From assembly GCF_024055725.1 (NCBI RefSeq), contig NZ_JAMXMX010000010.1, forward strand, positions 124,001 through 188,000: a stretch of 64,000 nucleotides of DNA, read 5' to 3'. The stretch is from Actinoallomurus spadix. GTDB taxonomy: Bacteria > Actinomycetota > Actinomycetes > Streptosporangiales > Streptosporangiaceae. Under the pieces are notes generated by a model that worked only from the letters and a program-made list of their open reading frames with translations, was not told the DNA's origin and did no database searches. Shown here one piece after another: positions 42,233-50,261 of this stretch. A program made the position numbers and the translations under genes. The first letter of the stretch is position 1, and every line of letters begins with the position of its first letter.

Positions 42233-44626
42233 ATGGCCGAAACGCTTCCTCACCCCACCCGACCGACCGGGTCATGGCGTGACCGCCGCCTGCCGACCGC
42301 CGAGCGGGTGGCCGACCTGCTGAGCCGGATGACCGTGGAGGAGAAGGCGGCCCAGCTGGTCGGCTACTGGGCCGTGTCCGCCCGACCCGGCGAGGAGGTG
42401 GCGCCGCTCCCCGACGACTTCGGCGAGCCGCCGCCGCTGGGCGACGTCATCAAGGCCGGACTCGGCCAGCTGACCCGGGTCTTCGGCACCGCGCCCGTCC
42501 CCCCGGCCGAAGGCGCGGCGCGGCTGCGCGAACTCCAGGCGCGGGTCGCCGCCGGCAACCGGTTCGGCATCCCGGCGATCGCGCACGAAGAGTGCCTCAC
42601 CGGCTTCATGACCCACACCGCGACCGTCTTCCCCAGCCCCCTGGCGTGGGGCGCGACCTTCGACCCCGAACTGGTCGAGGAGATGGCCGGCGCGATCGCC
42701 GACAGCATGCGGCAGGTCGGCGTCCATCAGGGCCTCGCGCCCGTCCTCGACGTCACCCGCGACGCCCGGTGGGGCCGGACCGAGGAGACCATCGGCGAGG
42801 ACCCGTACCTCGTCGGCCGAATCGGCACGGCGTACGTGCGCGGCCTCGAGAGCCACGGGATCGTCGCCACGCTGAAGCACTTCGCGGCGTACGCCTCGTC
42901 CCGGGCCGGCCGGAACATGGCGTCCGCCGCCATCGGCCCCCGCGAGTACGCCGACATCGTCCTCGAACCGTTCCTGCTCGCGCTCCGCGAGGGCGGCGCC
43001 CGCTCGGTCATGGCCGCGTACGTCGACGTCGACGGCGTCCCGGCCCACGCCGACGAACGCCTGATGACCCGGCTGCTCCGCGACGAGCTCGGTTTCACCG
43101 GCATAGTCGTGGCCGACTACTTCGGCATCTCCTTCCTGGAGGACATGCACGGCGTCGCCGGCTCCCCCGGCGAGTCCGCCGCCCTGGCCCTGCGCGCGGG
43201 CGTCGACGTCGAGCTGCCGACGATCCGCTGCTACGGCGCGCCGCTGGTCGAGCTGGTGCGGCGCGGCGCGGTCCCGGAGGAGCACCTGGACCGCTCGGTG
43301 TCCCGCGTGCTCACCCTCAAGTGCGAACTGGGCCTGCTCGACGAGGCCCCCACCGGCGCCGCGGTCGACGGGCTGCCCGTGGACGGCGCGGGCGACGGTG
43401 TTCCCGTGGACGGCGCGACCGACGGGGTACGGCCCGGCGACCCGATCGACCTGGACCCCCCCGCCCACCGGCGGCTGGCCCGCCGTGTCGCGGAGGAGTC
43501 GGTCGTCCTGCTCGCCAACGACGGGACCCTGCCGCTGCGCGCCGGCCGCGTCGCGGTGACCGGCCCGCTCGCCGCCGACGCGCGGGCCATGATGGGCTGC
43601 TACGCCTTCCCCAACCACATGACCGCGCGCTTCCCCGACCTGCCGTTCGGCGTGGAGATCCCGCCCCTCGGAGACGCGCTCCGCGCCGAGCTGTCCGGCG
43701 CGCAGGTCGAGGTGACGGCCGGCCATGACGTCCTGGTCACCGACGACGCGGACATCGCCGCGGCCGTCGCGGCCGCCCGCCGCGCGGAGGTCTGTGTCCT
43801 CACCCTCGGCGACCGGGCGGACCTGTTCGGCCGCGGCACCTCGGGTGAGGGCTGCGACGCCGAGAGCCTCGCCCTGCCGGGCCGGCAGGCCGAGCTCGCC
43901 GACGCGGTCCTGGCCACCGGCACGCCCACGGTGATCGTGCTGCTCGCCGGCCGCCCGTACGCCCTCGGTGGCCTGGTCGACCGGGCGGCGGCGATCGTGC
44001 AGGCCTTCTTCCCCGGTGAGGAGGGCGGCCCGGCGGTCGCGGGCGTCCTGTCCGGCCGGGTCGAGCCGTCGGGACGGCTGCCGGTCAGCGTGCCGCACGG
44101 CCCCGGCGGCCAGCCGGCGACGTACCTGCACTCCCGGACGGGCGGGCCGTCGCGCTGGAGCTCGATCGACCCGACGCCGCTGTTCCCCTTCGGCCACGGG
44201 CTGACCTGGACCCGGTTCGCGTACGACGCGCTGGAGGTGGACCCATCGGCCGCCACGGACGGGACCGTCCGCGTCGCCGCCACCGTCCGCAACACGGGCG
44301 ACCGGCCCGGTACCGAGGTCGTCCAGCTGTACCTCGGCGACCCGGTCTGCTCGGTCGTACGGCCGGTGCGGTGGCTGGCCGGCTGGGCGCGGGTCCGGCT
44401 CGAACCCGGTGCCGCCGCCCGGGTGGAGTTCACCGTGCACGCGGACCGGACCTCGTTCACCGACCTCGGCCTGCGGCGCATCGTCGAGCCCGGCCGGATC
44501 GACGTCGCGGTCGGCCGGTCCAGCGCCGACCTGCCCCTCCAGGGGGCCTTCACGCTGACCGGCCCGGAGCGTGTGCTCGGACCGGACCGCGTCCTGACCG
44601 TGCCCGTCGAGGTGACGCCGTGCTGA
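42233..44626 (+). CDS. GH3-family beta-glycosidase, probably beta-xylosidase
   Basis: 797-residue cytosolic enzyme, no signal peptide. The N-terminal TIM barrel has the nucleophile Asp in GIVVADYFGISFLED and substrate-binding VDIKH-like ATLKHFAAYASS. The C-terminal alpha/beta sandwich (VVLLANDGTLPL, VIVLLAGRPYAL, FFPGEEGGPAVAGVLSG) and fibronectin-like domain (GTEVVQLYLGDP, LAGWARVRLEPG) complete the three-domain layout. The ADYFG form is typical of actinobacterial beta-xylosidases. An Asp/Gly/Val-rich insert near residue 380 carries a 15-bp exact repeat. ATG 42233 chosen; GGGAG is 10 nt upstream. Hydrolyses oligosaccharides brought in by the divergent importer. Confidence 0.9.
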   Translation: MAETLPHPTRPTGSWRDRRLPTAERVADLLSRMTVEEKAAQLVGYWAVSARPGEEVAPLPDDFGEPPPLGDVIKAGLGQLTRVFGTAPVPPAEGAARLRELQARVAAGNRFGIPAIAHEECLTGFMTHTATVFPSPLAWGATFDPELVEEMAGAIADSMRQVGVHQGLAPVLDVTRDARWGRTEETIGEDPYLVGRIGTAYVRGLESHGIVATLKHFAAYASSRAGRNMASAAIGPREYADIVLEPFLLALREGGARSVMAAYVDVDGVPAHADERLMTRLLRDELGFTGIVVADYFGISFLEDMHGVAGSPGESAALALRAGVDVELPTIRCYGAPLVELVRRGAVPEEHLDRSVSRVLTLKCELGLLDEAPTGAAVDGLPVDGAGDGVPVDGATDGVRPGDPIDLDPPAHRRLARRVAEESVVLLANDGTLPLRAGRVAVTGPLAADARAMMGCYAFPNHMTARFPDLPFGVEIPPLGDALRAELSGAQVEVTAGHDVLVTDDADIAAAVAAARRAEVCVLTLGDRADLFGRGTSGEGCDAESLALPGRQAELADAVLATGTPTVIVLLAGRPYALGGLVDRAAAIVQAFFPGEEGGPAVAGVLSGRVEPSGRLPVSVPHGPGGQPATYLHSRTGGPSRWSSIDPTPLFPFGHGLTWTRFAYDALEVDPSAATDGTVRVAATVRNTGDRPGTEVVQLYLGDPVCSVVRPVRWLAGWARVRLEPGAAARVEFTVHADRTSFTDLGLRRIVEPGRIDVAVGRSSADLPLQGAFTLTGPERVLGPDRVLTVPVEVTPC

Positions 44627-44724
44627 GACCCGCGCACCGGTAGAAATCCGATCGGGGCTGCCACTAGTCTCGGCGCGGCTGAGGCCGAACGAGCGGACAC
44701 AGCCGACGCACCCGGGAGCGCCCT

Positions 44725-45264
44725 GTGCAGTCCGAGGACGACGCAGCAGAGTTCCACGCCTTCTTCGAGGCGCACCATCGGGAGCTGGCACGTCTCGCCT
44801 ATCTGCTGACCGGCGACGCGGACGCCGCCGACGACCTCGCCGCCGACGCGTTCCTCGCCGCCTGGGACCGGTGGGACCGCGTCCGCGCGGCGGACCAGCC
44901 GCTCGCCTACGTCCGCCGCATCGTGGTGAACCTCGCCGCCACCCGCGTCCGTACTCTTGTCCGGGAACGCACGCGCGCCGGGCTGCTCAGGGCCATGTTC
45001 CGGGACCGGACCGAGGATCCGGACGTCCCCGCCGTGGTGGACGTACGGGCGGCGCTGCGGCGCCTGCCGATGCGCAAGCGCGCGTGCGTCGTCCTGCGGT
45101 ACGCCTTCGACCTGTCGGAGCAGGAGACGGCCCGCGTCCTGGGGATCTCGGTCGGAACCGTGAAGAGCCAGACGTCACGGGGGGTGGCGGAGTTGGAGAA
45201 GGCCCTGAGCGCCTGGCGGTCGCCGCCGGCGCACCCGGCGGGCCGGGCCGGGGAGGCGCGGTGA
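44725..45264 (+). CDS. ECF RNA polymerase sigma factor, SigE family
   Basis: 179-residue sigma factor. Region 2: FFEAHHRELARLAYLLTGDADAADDLAADAFLAAWDRW with PLAYVRRIVVNLA; region 4: RLPMRKRACVVLRYAFDLSEQETARVLGISVGTVKSQTSRG. This is the actinobacterial SigE/SACE-type small ECF group. GTG start with GGGAG 7 nt upstream. Its stop overlaps the start of a membrane protein that probably acts as its regulator or effector. Confidence 0.92.
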   Translation: MQSEDDAAEFHAFFEAHHRELARLAYLLTGDADAADDLAADAFLAAWDRWDRVRAADQPLAYVRRIVVNLAATRVRTLVRERTRAGLLRAMFRDRTEDPDVPAVVDVRAALRRLPMRKRACVVLRYAFDLSEQETARVLGISVGTVKSQTSRGVAELEKALSAWRSPPAHPAGRAGEAR

Positions 45265-46025
45265 AGGAGCCGCCGCCCTGGCTGCGCCCCGCCCTCCGCG
45301 AGGAGGCCGACGCGCACCGGCCTGACAGTGACCGCATGCGGTCCCGGGTGGAGGCCGGGGTCCGCGCGCGGCGGGACCGCCCGGCGCGTGGCCGCTCGCC
45401 GGCCGCGGCGGCGCTGGCGGCGGCCGGCGTGGCCGTGGTCGCGGTCGCCGTGGGGGTGGTGACGTGGCGTTCCGGGGGATCGGCGGACCCGGCCGTCCCG
45501 GCCGGGCACGCGTCCGCTCCGAGCGACCGGCCGTCCCCGTCCGCGGCCTCCACGTGGGCGAGCGCCGGACCGACGTCCCGCCCCGGCCGTCCCTCCCCGT
45601 CGGGCCACGCCGGCGGCTCGTCGGCGGTCCCGCCGCGGTCTCCGGCGGCGTCCCCGGCGGTCACGGCCCGGCTCGACCCGCAGAGCAGCGCCTACTGGGC
45701 GCAGGAGGACGTCACCGTGTCCGGGACCCGGCGGCTCACCGCGCTCCGCGTCATCGTGCGCGTGGCGCGCACGCAGGGCGTGCGGTCGGTGGGCTCCTGG
45801 TCGTCGCTGCCCGGTGACGCCTTCCAGGTCACGGTCGGCGAGGAGCGGACCGCCTTCGTCTACACGTGGGAACTGCGGCCCGGCCGCTCGGTGCCGCCCG
45901 GCCGGTACGTCTTCGCCGCCCAGTACGGCCGTACGCCGGCCGCCCATGACGCCCACGAGGACACCTACACCGTGACGGGCACCGACGCCGCCGGCCACCC
46001 GATCACCGACAGCGGCCGGTTCTGA
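45261..46025 (+). CDS. Single-pass membrane protein coupled to sigma factor
   Basis: 254-residue protein: a 45-residue basic cytoplasmic start (LRPALREEADAHRPDSDRM), one membrane helix (AALAAAGVAVVAVAVGVV), a long Ser/Pro-rich linker and a beta-rich external domain (YWAQEDVTVSGTRRLTALRVIVRVA, AFVYTWELRPGRSVPPGRYVFAAQYG). The membrane topology and GTGA coupling fit an anti-sigma-like partner, but no zinc-binding ZAS motif (HxxxCxxC) is present in the N-terminus. The external domain recurs beside actinobacterial sigma factors; its function is unknown. Confidence 0.75.
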   Translation: MKEPPPWLRPALREEADAHRPDSDRMRSRVEAGVRARRDRPARGRSPAAAALAAAGVAVVAVAVGVVTWRSGGSADPAVPAGHASAPSDRPSPSAASTWASAGPTSRPGRPSPSGHAGGSSAVPPRSPAASPAVTARLDPQSSAYWAQEDVTVSGTRRLTALRVIVRVARTQGVRSVGSWSSLPGDAFQVTVGEERTAFVYTWELRPGRSVPPGRYVFAAQYGRTPAAHDAHEDTYTVTGTDAAGHPITDSGRF

Positions 46026-46062
46026 CGGCCGGGCGCCGCGGCCGGGCGCCATTCTTGGGTGT

Positions 46063-46476
46063 CTACTCGATGACGAGCTCCACCGGGATGTTGCCGCGGG
46101 TGGCGTTGGAGTAGGGGCAGACCTGGTGGGCGGCCTCGACGAGCTCGCGGCCGGTCTCGGCGGCGACGCCGTCGGGCAGTTCGACGCGCAGGACGGCCTG
46201 GAGGGCGAACCCGCCCGAGCCGTTCGACCCGATGCCGACCTCGGCGGTGACGGCGGCGTCGGAGACATCGATCTTCTTCTTGCCGGCGACGAGGTTCAGC
46301 GCGCTCGCGAAGCAGGCGGCGTAGCCGGCGGCGAACAGCTGCTCGGGGTTGGTGCCCTCCCCGGTCCCGCCCATCTCGGGCGGCAGGGCCAGAGTGACGT
46401 CGAGCTTCTTGTCGGAGGTGACCGCGCGGCCGTCCCGGCCGGAGGCGGTGGCGATCGCGGTGTAGATGGCACTCAT
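46063..46476 (-). CDS. Organic hydroperoxide resistance protein (Ohr/OsmC family)
   Basis: 137-residue thiol peroxidase that reduces organic hydroperoxides. The two redox cysteines are in GYAACFASAL and HQVCPYSNATRGN, and the early Arg is in ASGRDGRA. Length and motifs are those of Ohr rather than OsmC. It faces a TetR gene across two identical operators; control of ohr by a TetR rather than the usual MarR-type OhrR is notable. GGGGAT lies before the ATG. Confidence 0.95.
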   Translation of the reverse strand: MSAIYTAIATASGRDGRAVTSDKKLDVTLALPPEMGGTGEGTNPEQLFAAGYAACFASALNLVAGKKKIDVSDAAVTAEVGIGSNGSGGFALQAVLRVELPDGVAAETGRELVEAAHQVCPYSNATRGNIPVELVIE

Positions 46477-46492
46477 TGTCGATCCCCAAACT

Positions 46493-46540
46493 AGACAGAC
46501 CTGTCTGTGCGGACAAGACCCAAGGTAGACAGACCTGTCT
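46493..46540. promoter_or_regulatory. Two identical TetR-type operators (AGACAG-AC-CTGTCT)
   Basis: Exact 14-bp copies at 46493-46506 and 46527-46540, 34 bp apart (about three helical turns), lie between the divergent ohr and tetR genes. One is close to the ohr start, the other immediately upstream of the tetR -10. Binding by the TetR protein encoded here would repress both genes. Confidence 0.8.
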
Positions 46541-46542
46541 GG

Positions 46543-46548
46543 TAAAGT
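46543..46548 (+). promoter_or_regulatory. -10 element for leaderless tetR transcript
   Basis: TAAAGT lies 6 nt before the GTG start at 46555, with operator copy 2 directly upstream in the spacer region. Confidence 0.5.
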
Positions 46549-46554
46549 CAACCC

Positions 46555-47130
46555 GTGACTCCGACCACCACCGCTCCCCGCCGCCAGAGCCCGGCGCGCC
46601 GCCGGGTGCTCGACACCGCGTCCGCGCTGTTCTACGCGGAGGGCATCCACACGGTGGGCATCGACCGGATCATCGCCGAGGCCGGCGTGGCGAAGGCGAC
46701 CTTCTACCACCACTTCCCGTCCAAGGACGACCTGGTCTGCGCCTACCTACGGGAGCAGATCGACCAGCTCCGGCAGCAGGTGGTCCCCCAGGGCGCGACG
46801 CCCGAGGAGAAGATCGCCTTCGTCTTCGAGGGCGTCGGCGAGATCACCTGCCGGCCGGGCTTCCGCGGCTGCGCCTTCATCAACGCGGCGGCCGAGTACC
46901 CCGACCCCGGCCACCCCGTCCGCCGGGTGGTCGCCGACTTCCGCGGATGGTTCAAGGGCCTGCTGGAGGAGCTGCTCGCCGCGGCGGGACACCCGGACCC
47001 GCGGCGTACGGCCGTGATGCTCATGACGCTCCGCGACGGCCTCACCGTCGCCGGCGCGCTCGACGACCCGGCCGAGGCCCGCCCCGCCGTCCACGCCGCC
47101 GTCACCCGCCTCATCGGCAGCGGCGATTGA
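46555..47130 (+). CDS. TetR/AcrR-family transcriptional regulator
   Basis: 191-residue repressor. The HTH is VLDTASALFYAEGIHTVGIDRIIAEAGVAKATFYHHFPSKDDLV (residues 19-62). The C-terminal ligand domain contains two cysteines (EITCRPGFRGCAFINAAAEYP, a block common in TetR_C_33-like regulators) that might sense oxidants. Divergent from ohr, with paired operators between, so it probably controls peroxide resistance. No Shine-Dalgarno sequence; leaderless start inferred. Confidence 0.92.
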   Translation: MTPTTTAPRRQSPARRRVLDTASALFYAEGIHTVGIDRIIAEAGVAKATFYHHFPSKDDLVCAYLREQIDQLRQQVVPQGATPEEKIAFVFEGVGEITCRPGFRGCAFINAAAEYPDPGHPVRRVVADFRGWFKGLLEELLAAAGHPDPRRTAVMLMTLRDGLTVAGALDDPAEARPAVHAAVTRLIGSGD

Positions 47131-47159
47131 TTCCCCCAGCCCCCACCCCCGAACAAGCA

Positions 47160-47194
47160 GTCGGCCCACCGCGCGGAGTGCGTGGTGGGCCGAC
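47160..47194. terminator. Bidirectional hairpin terminator
   Basis: GTCGGCCCACC pairs with GGTGGGCCGAC (11 bp, 13-nt loop) between the convergent tetR and 5'-nucleotidase genes. Confidence 0.78.
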
Positions 47195-47209
47195 GTGCGA
47201 GGGCTCGGG

Positions 47210-49102
47210 TCAGGACAGCGGGGTGATGCGGTCCCGCGCCGGGACGGCGACGCCGGTGTTCCCGGCGGCGGTGAGGTAGTCGACGAACGCGTCGATGTCC
47301 TGCGCGCCGCCGAGCGGGTCGGTGCCCTCGTTGAAGACGGTGAACCCGTCGCCGCCGGTGGCGAGGAAGTTGTTCATCGTCACGCGGAGGGTCGTGGCCG
47401 GGGTGACGGTCGCGCCGTTCACCGTGATCTCACCGATCTTGCCGGCGCAGGTCGCCGCGGACGGGTTCGACCGGTAGCTCAGCGTCTTGGAGATCTGCAG
47501 GATCTTCTGGCTGGTCTGGCCGCCGCAGCCGGTGAACTGCTGCTCCAGCACGCGCCGGAGCATGTCGCCGGTCATCGTCTTGGTCACGAGGCTGTTGCCG
47601 AACGGCTGGACGGTGAACGCCTCGCCATAGGTGACCTCGCCGACGGCCTCACCGCCGGCGGAGATGTCGGCGGCCTTGAGGTCCGCGCGGACGCCGCCCG
47701 GGTTCATCAGCGCGAGCTGGGCGCCGCCCTTGCCCGCGTCGGCGGTCGCGGCGAGCTGCGCGTCGGCGATCACGTCCCCGAGCGTCGTCTCGCCGACGGA
47801 GGTCGCGTCGCGGGTCAGGTCGCCCTGGATCCTGCCGACCACCTTGTTGGCCAGCGGCGCGGACGCGTCGACGTACTGCTTGACGACCTTGGCGACGGCC
47901 GGGTCGGCCTTGGACGGGTCCTCCTGGCGGGTGACGCCGGCGCCCGGGGTGTTCAGCGCGTTCTCGACGATCGAGTTGGTCGCGTCCGCCGAGACGAGCG
48001 TGCCGGTCCGGTTGTCGACCTTCAGGGTGATGTCGCTGAGGACGCGGCCGAACGACGAGGCGCTGGTGATCAGGCGCGTCACACCGTTCACCGTGATCGT
48101 GCAGCGGTACTCCGCGTGCGTGTGACCGGACACGATCACCTTGATGGAGGGGTCGAGCTTCTTGGCGATCGCCTCGATGTCGCTGCCGGCGAGGTTCCCG
48201 GCGCAGCCGTTCGGGCTGCTGATCGCACCGGTCTGGAAGCCGCCCTGGTGGATGACGAGGACCGGGATCTTCACGCCCTGCCGGGCGAGCCGCTTGGCCG
48301 CGCGGTTCGCGGCGGCGGCCTCGTCGCCGAAGTCGAGGCCGGCGACGCCGGTCGGAGTGACGATCGTGGGCGTGGCCTGCAGCACCTCACCGATGAAGCC
48401 GACGGAGATCGGCCGCCCGCCGGTGGAGGGGAACCGCTTGACGCCGTACGCGGGCAGCAGCGTCTTACCGGTGGCCTTGTCCGTGACGTTGGCGGACAGG
48501 TACTGGAAGCCGGCGCCCGGGTAGGTGTTCGTCGTCGTCCACCGGCCGTGCCGCTCGACCGGGTACGGCGCGCCCTTGCAGCCGGTGCTCGCGCAGCCGC
48601 CGTTCTGGATGCGCAGCAGTTCGGTCTTGCCCTTGTCGAACTCGTGGTTGCCGACCGAGGCGAAGTCGGCGTTCATCAGGTTGGCCATGATGGTGGCCGG
48701 TTCCTCGTTGAACAGCCCGTTGACGAGGGGGCTGGCGCCGATGTCGTCACCGGCCATGACGCTGGCCTGGCGGGCGCCGTACCGCTTCTGCCGGTCCTTC
48801 ACCGCCTTGGCGAGGAAGGCGGCGCCGCCCGCGAACCGGTTGTAGATGGTCAGGCCGGCGGGTTCGAGGTTGCCGTGGAAGTCGTTCCAGGCGAGCAGGT
48901 GAACGTCCGTCGTACGGGCGGGGTGGTGCTTGCCCGACCAGTCGACGGCGACCTTGTCGGAGAGCGTACGGGCGCCGGCGATGGTCACCGCGCCGGCCGG
49001 CTGTGAACCCGTCACGGCCAGCGGTGCGGCGGCCACCGCGCCCAGCGCGACGGCGATGAGTCCCGCACGGGCCGCACGGGAACGCAGGAACGCAGGGAGC
49101 AA
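47210..49102 (-). CDS. Secreted 5'-nucleotidase / 2',3'-cyclic phosphodiesterase (UshA-like)
   Basis: 630-residue exported metallophosphatase. The signal peptide (GLIAVALGAVAAAPLAVTG) precedes the calcineurin-like domain: LLAWNDFHGNLEP (DxH), GDDIGASPL, SVGNHEFDKG (GNHE) and VSGHTHAEYRC (GHxH). The C-terminal 5'-nucleotidase domain (LALMNPGGVRADL, VTYGEAFTVQPFGNSLVTKTMTG) binds the base. It releases phosphate and nucleosides from extracellular nucleotides. The likely start is TTG 49102 with GGAGG 6 nt upstream; an in-frame ATG at 49135 has no ribosome site. No wall-sorting signal at the C-terminus. Confidence 0.93.
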   Translation of the reverse strand: MLPAFLRSRAARAGLIAVALGAVAAAPLAVTGSQPAGAVTIAGARTLSDKVAVDWSGKHHPARTTDVHLLAWNDFHGNLEPAGLTIYNRFAGGAAFLAKAVKDRQKRYGARQASVMAGDDIGASPLVNGLFNEEPATIMANLMNADFASVGNHEFDKGKTELLRIQNGGCASTGCKGAPYPVERHGRWTTTNTYPGAGFQYLSANVTDKATGKTLLPAYGVKRFPSTGGRPISVGFIGEVLQATPTIVTPTGVAGLDFGDEAAAANRAAKRLARQGVKIPVLVIHQGGFQTGAISSPNGCAGNLAGSDIEAIAKKLDPSIKVIVSGHTHAEYRCTITVNGVTRLITSASSFGRVLSDITLKVDNRTGTLVSADATNSIVENALNTPGAGVTRQEDPSKADPAVAKVVKQYVDASAPLANKVVGRIQGDLTRDATSVGETTLGDVIADAQLAATADAGKGGAQLALMNPGGVRADLKAADISAGGEAVGEVTYGEAFTVQPFGNSLVTKTMTGDMLRRVLEQQFTGCGGQTSQKILQISKTLSYRSNPSAATCAGKIGEITVNGATVTPATTLRVTMNNFLATGGDGFTVFNEGTDPLGGAQDIDAFVDYLTAAGNTGVAVPARDRITPLS

Positions 49103-49237
49103 GACTTCCTCCGGGAGCCGGGACCACGCCGTCACCGGCGGGGGACGCTGGATACCGGGCGTACCTTGTCATGCGGCGGCGACGGACGGGAAGACGCCGG
49201 GTTAATTCGTGTTCATGGCGTGATCCAGACAAAGAGG

Positions 49238-49243
49238 TAGATT
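49238..49243 (+). promoter_or_regulatory. -10 element for leaderless permease transcript
   Basis: TAGATT ends 7 nt before GTG 49251. This favours that start over the in-frame TTG at 49242, which overlaps the -10. Confidence 0.4.
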
Positions 49244-49250
49244 GCCGCCT

Positions 49251-50261
49251 GTGCCGACCCCCGCCTCCTCGCCGGAGGCTCCTCCCGCCGACGCGGCCGC
49301 GTCCGGCCGGCGCCCCCGTGGAGCCGGGCTGCCGCTGGTCACCGCGCTGATCGTCGCCGCGGTGGTGCTGCGGCCGGTGCTGACCGGGCTGCTCGGCCAC
49401 CCCGCCGTCGCCAACTGGGCCACCGTCTTCGTCGCGATCACGATCCAGGCCCTGCCGTTCCTCGTGCTCGGCGTGGCCGTCAGCGCGTCGATCGCGGCGT
49501 TCGTCCCTCCGGGCCTGATCGCCCGGCTGCTGCCGAAACGCCCCGCGCTCGCCGTCCCCGCCGCCGCGGTGGCCGGAGCGGCCCTGCCCGGCTGCGAGTG
49601 CGGGTCGGTCCCGGTCGCCGCCCGGCTCGTCTCGATCGGCGTGACCCCGGCGGCGGCGCTGGCCTTCTTGCTGTCGGCGCCCGCCATCAACCCGGTCGTC
49701 CTGGTCTCGACGGCGGTCGCGTTCCCCGGACGGCCCGCGATGGTCCTCGCGCGGTTCCTGGCGAGCCTGGCCGCCTCCGTCGTCATGGGCCTGCTGTGGA
49801 TCGCGCTGGGCCGCGACGACCTGATCAAGCCGAGGCGCCCGCACGACGCCGGGGACGGTCCCCGGCTCGCGGTCTTCCTCTCCACCGCGCAGCACGACTT
49901 CCTGCAGGCCGGCGGCTTCCTCGTCATCGGGGCCGGCACCGCCGCCACGCTGCAGACCCTCGTGCCCCGCACCATCGTCGACTCCGTCGCCGGGACCGGC
50001 CCGCTCTCCCTGCTCGTCCTCGGCGTCCTGGCCGTCGTCGTGGCGCTCTGCTCGGAGGCGGACGCCTTCGTCGCGGCCGGGCTCAAGCAGTTCTCCCTCA
50101 CCGCGCGGCTGGCGTTCCTCGTCGTCGGGCCGATGGTGGACGTGAAGCTGTTCGCACTGCAGGCGGGGACGTTCGGCACCCGGTTCGCGTGGCGGTTCTC
50201 GCTCGCGACGTTCGCGGTCGCGGTCGCCTGCGCCGGTCTCGTCGGATGGTGGCTGCTGTGA
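49251..50261 (+). CDS. DUF318/UPF0718-family permease
   Basis: 336-residue membrane protein of the YraQ/YcgR type, about eight spans. Diagnostic are ALPGCECGSVPVAARL (conserved GCxCG) and LLSAPAINPVVLVSTAVAF with its mirrored partner SEADAFVAAGL in the second half, showing the two-fold repeat of the family. Encoded with a TIGR03943 protein (GTGA overlap), the same pairing as B. subtilis YcgR-YcgQ, which is linked to zinc homeostasis; a metal role is inferred. GTG 49251 is preferred on promoter spacing. Confidence 0.88.
   Translation: MPTPASSPEAPPADAAASGRRPRGAGLPLVTALIVAAVVLRPVLTGLLGHPAVANWATVFVAITIQALPFLVLGVAVSASIAAFVPPGLIARLLPKRPALAVPAAAVAGAALPGCECGSVPVAARLVSIGVTPAAALAFLLSAPAINPVVLVSTAVAFPGRPAMVLARFLASLAASVVMGLLWIALGRDDLIKPRRPHDAGDGPRLAVFLSTAQHDFLQAGGFLVIGAGTAATLQTLVPRTIVDSVAGTGPLSLLVLGVLAVVVALCSEADAFVAAGLKQFSLTARLAFLVVGPMVDVKLFALQAGTFGTRFAWRFSLATFAVAVACAGLVGWWLL

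Noticed and set aside
42272-44791. 839-codon open frame opposite the GH3 gene, and similar long frames at 11914-13806, 3441-3986, 47195-49006, 50491-52761 and 54329-55909
   Set aside because: All are complementary to genes with recognised domains and have low-complexity Arg/Gly/Asp-rich products, as expected when third positions are nearly all G or C.
49103-49250. Zur box upstream of the DUF318/TIGR03943 pair
   Set aside because: No sequence close to the actinobacterial Zur consensus was found; only a promoter-like -10 is visible.
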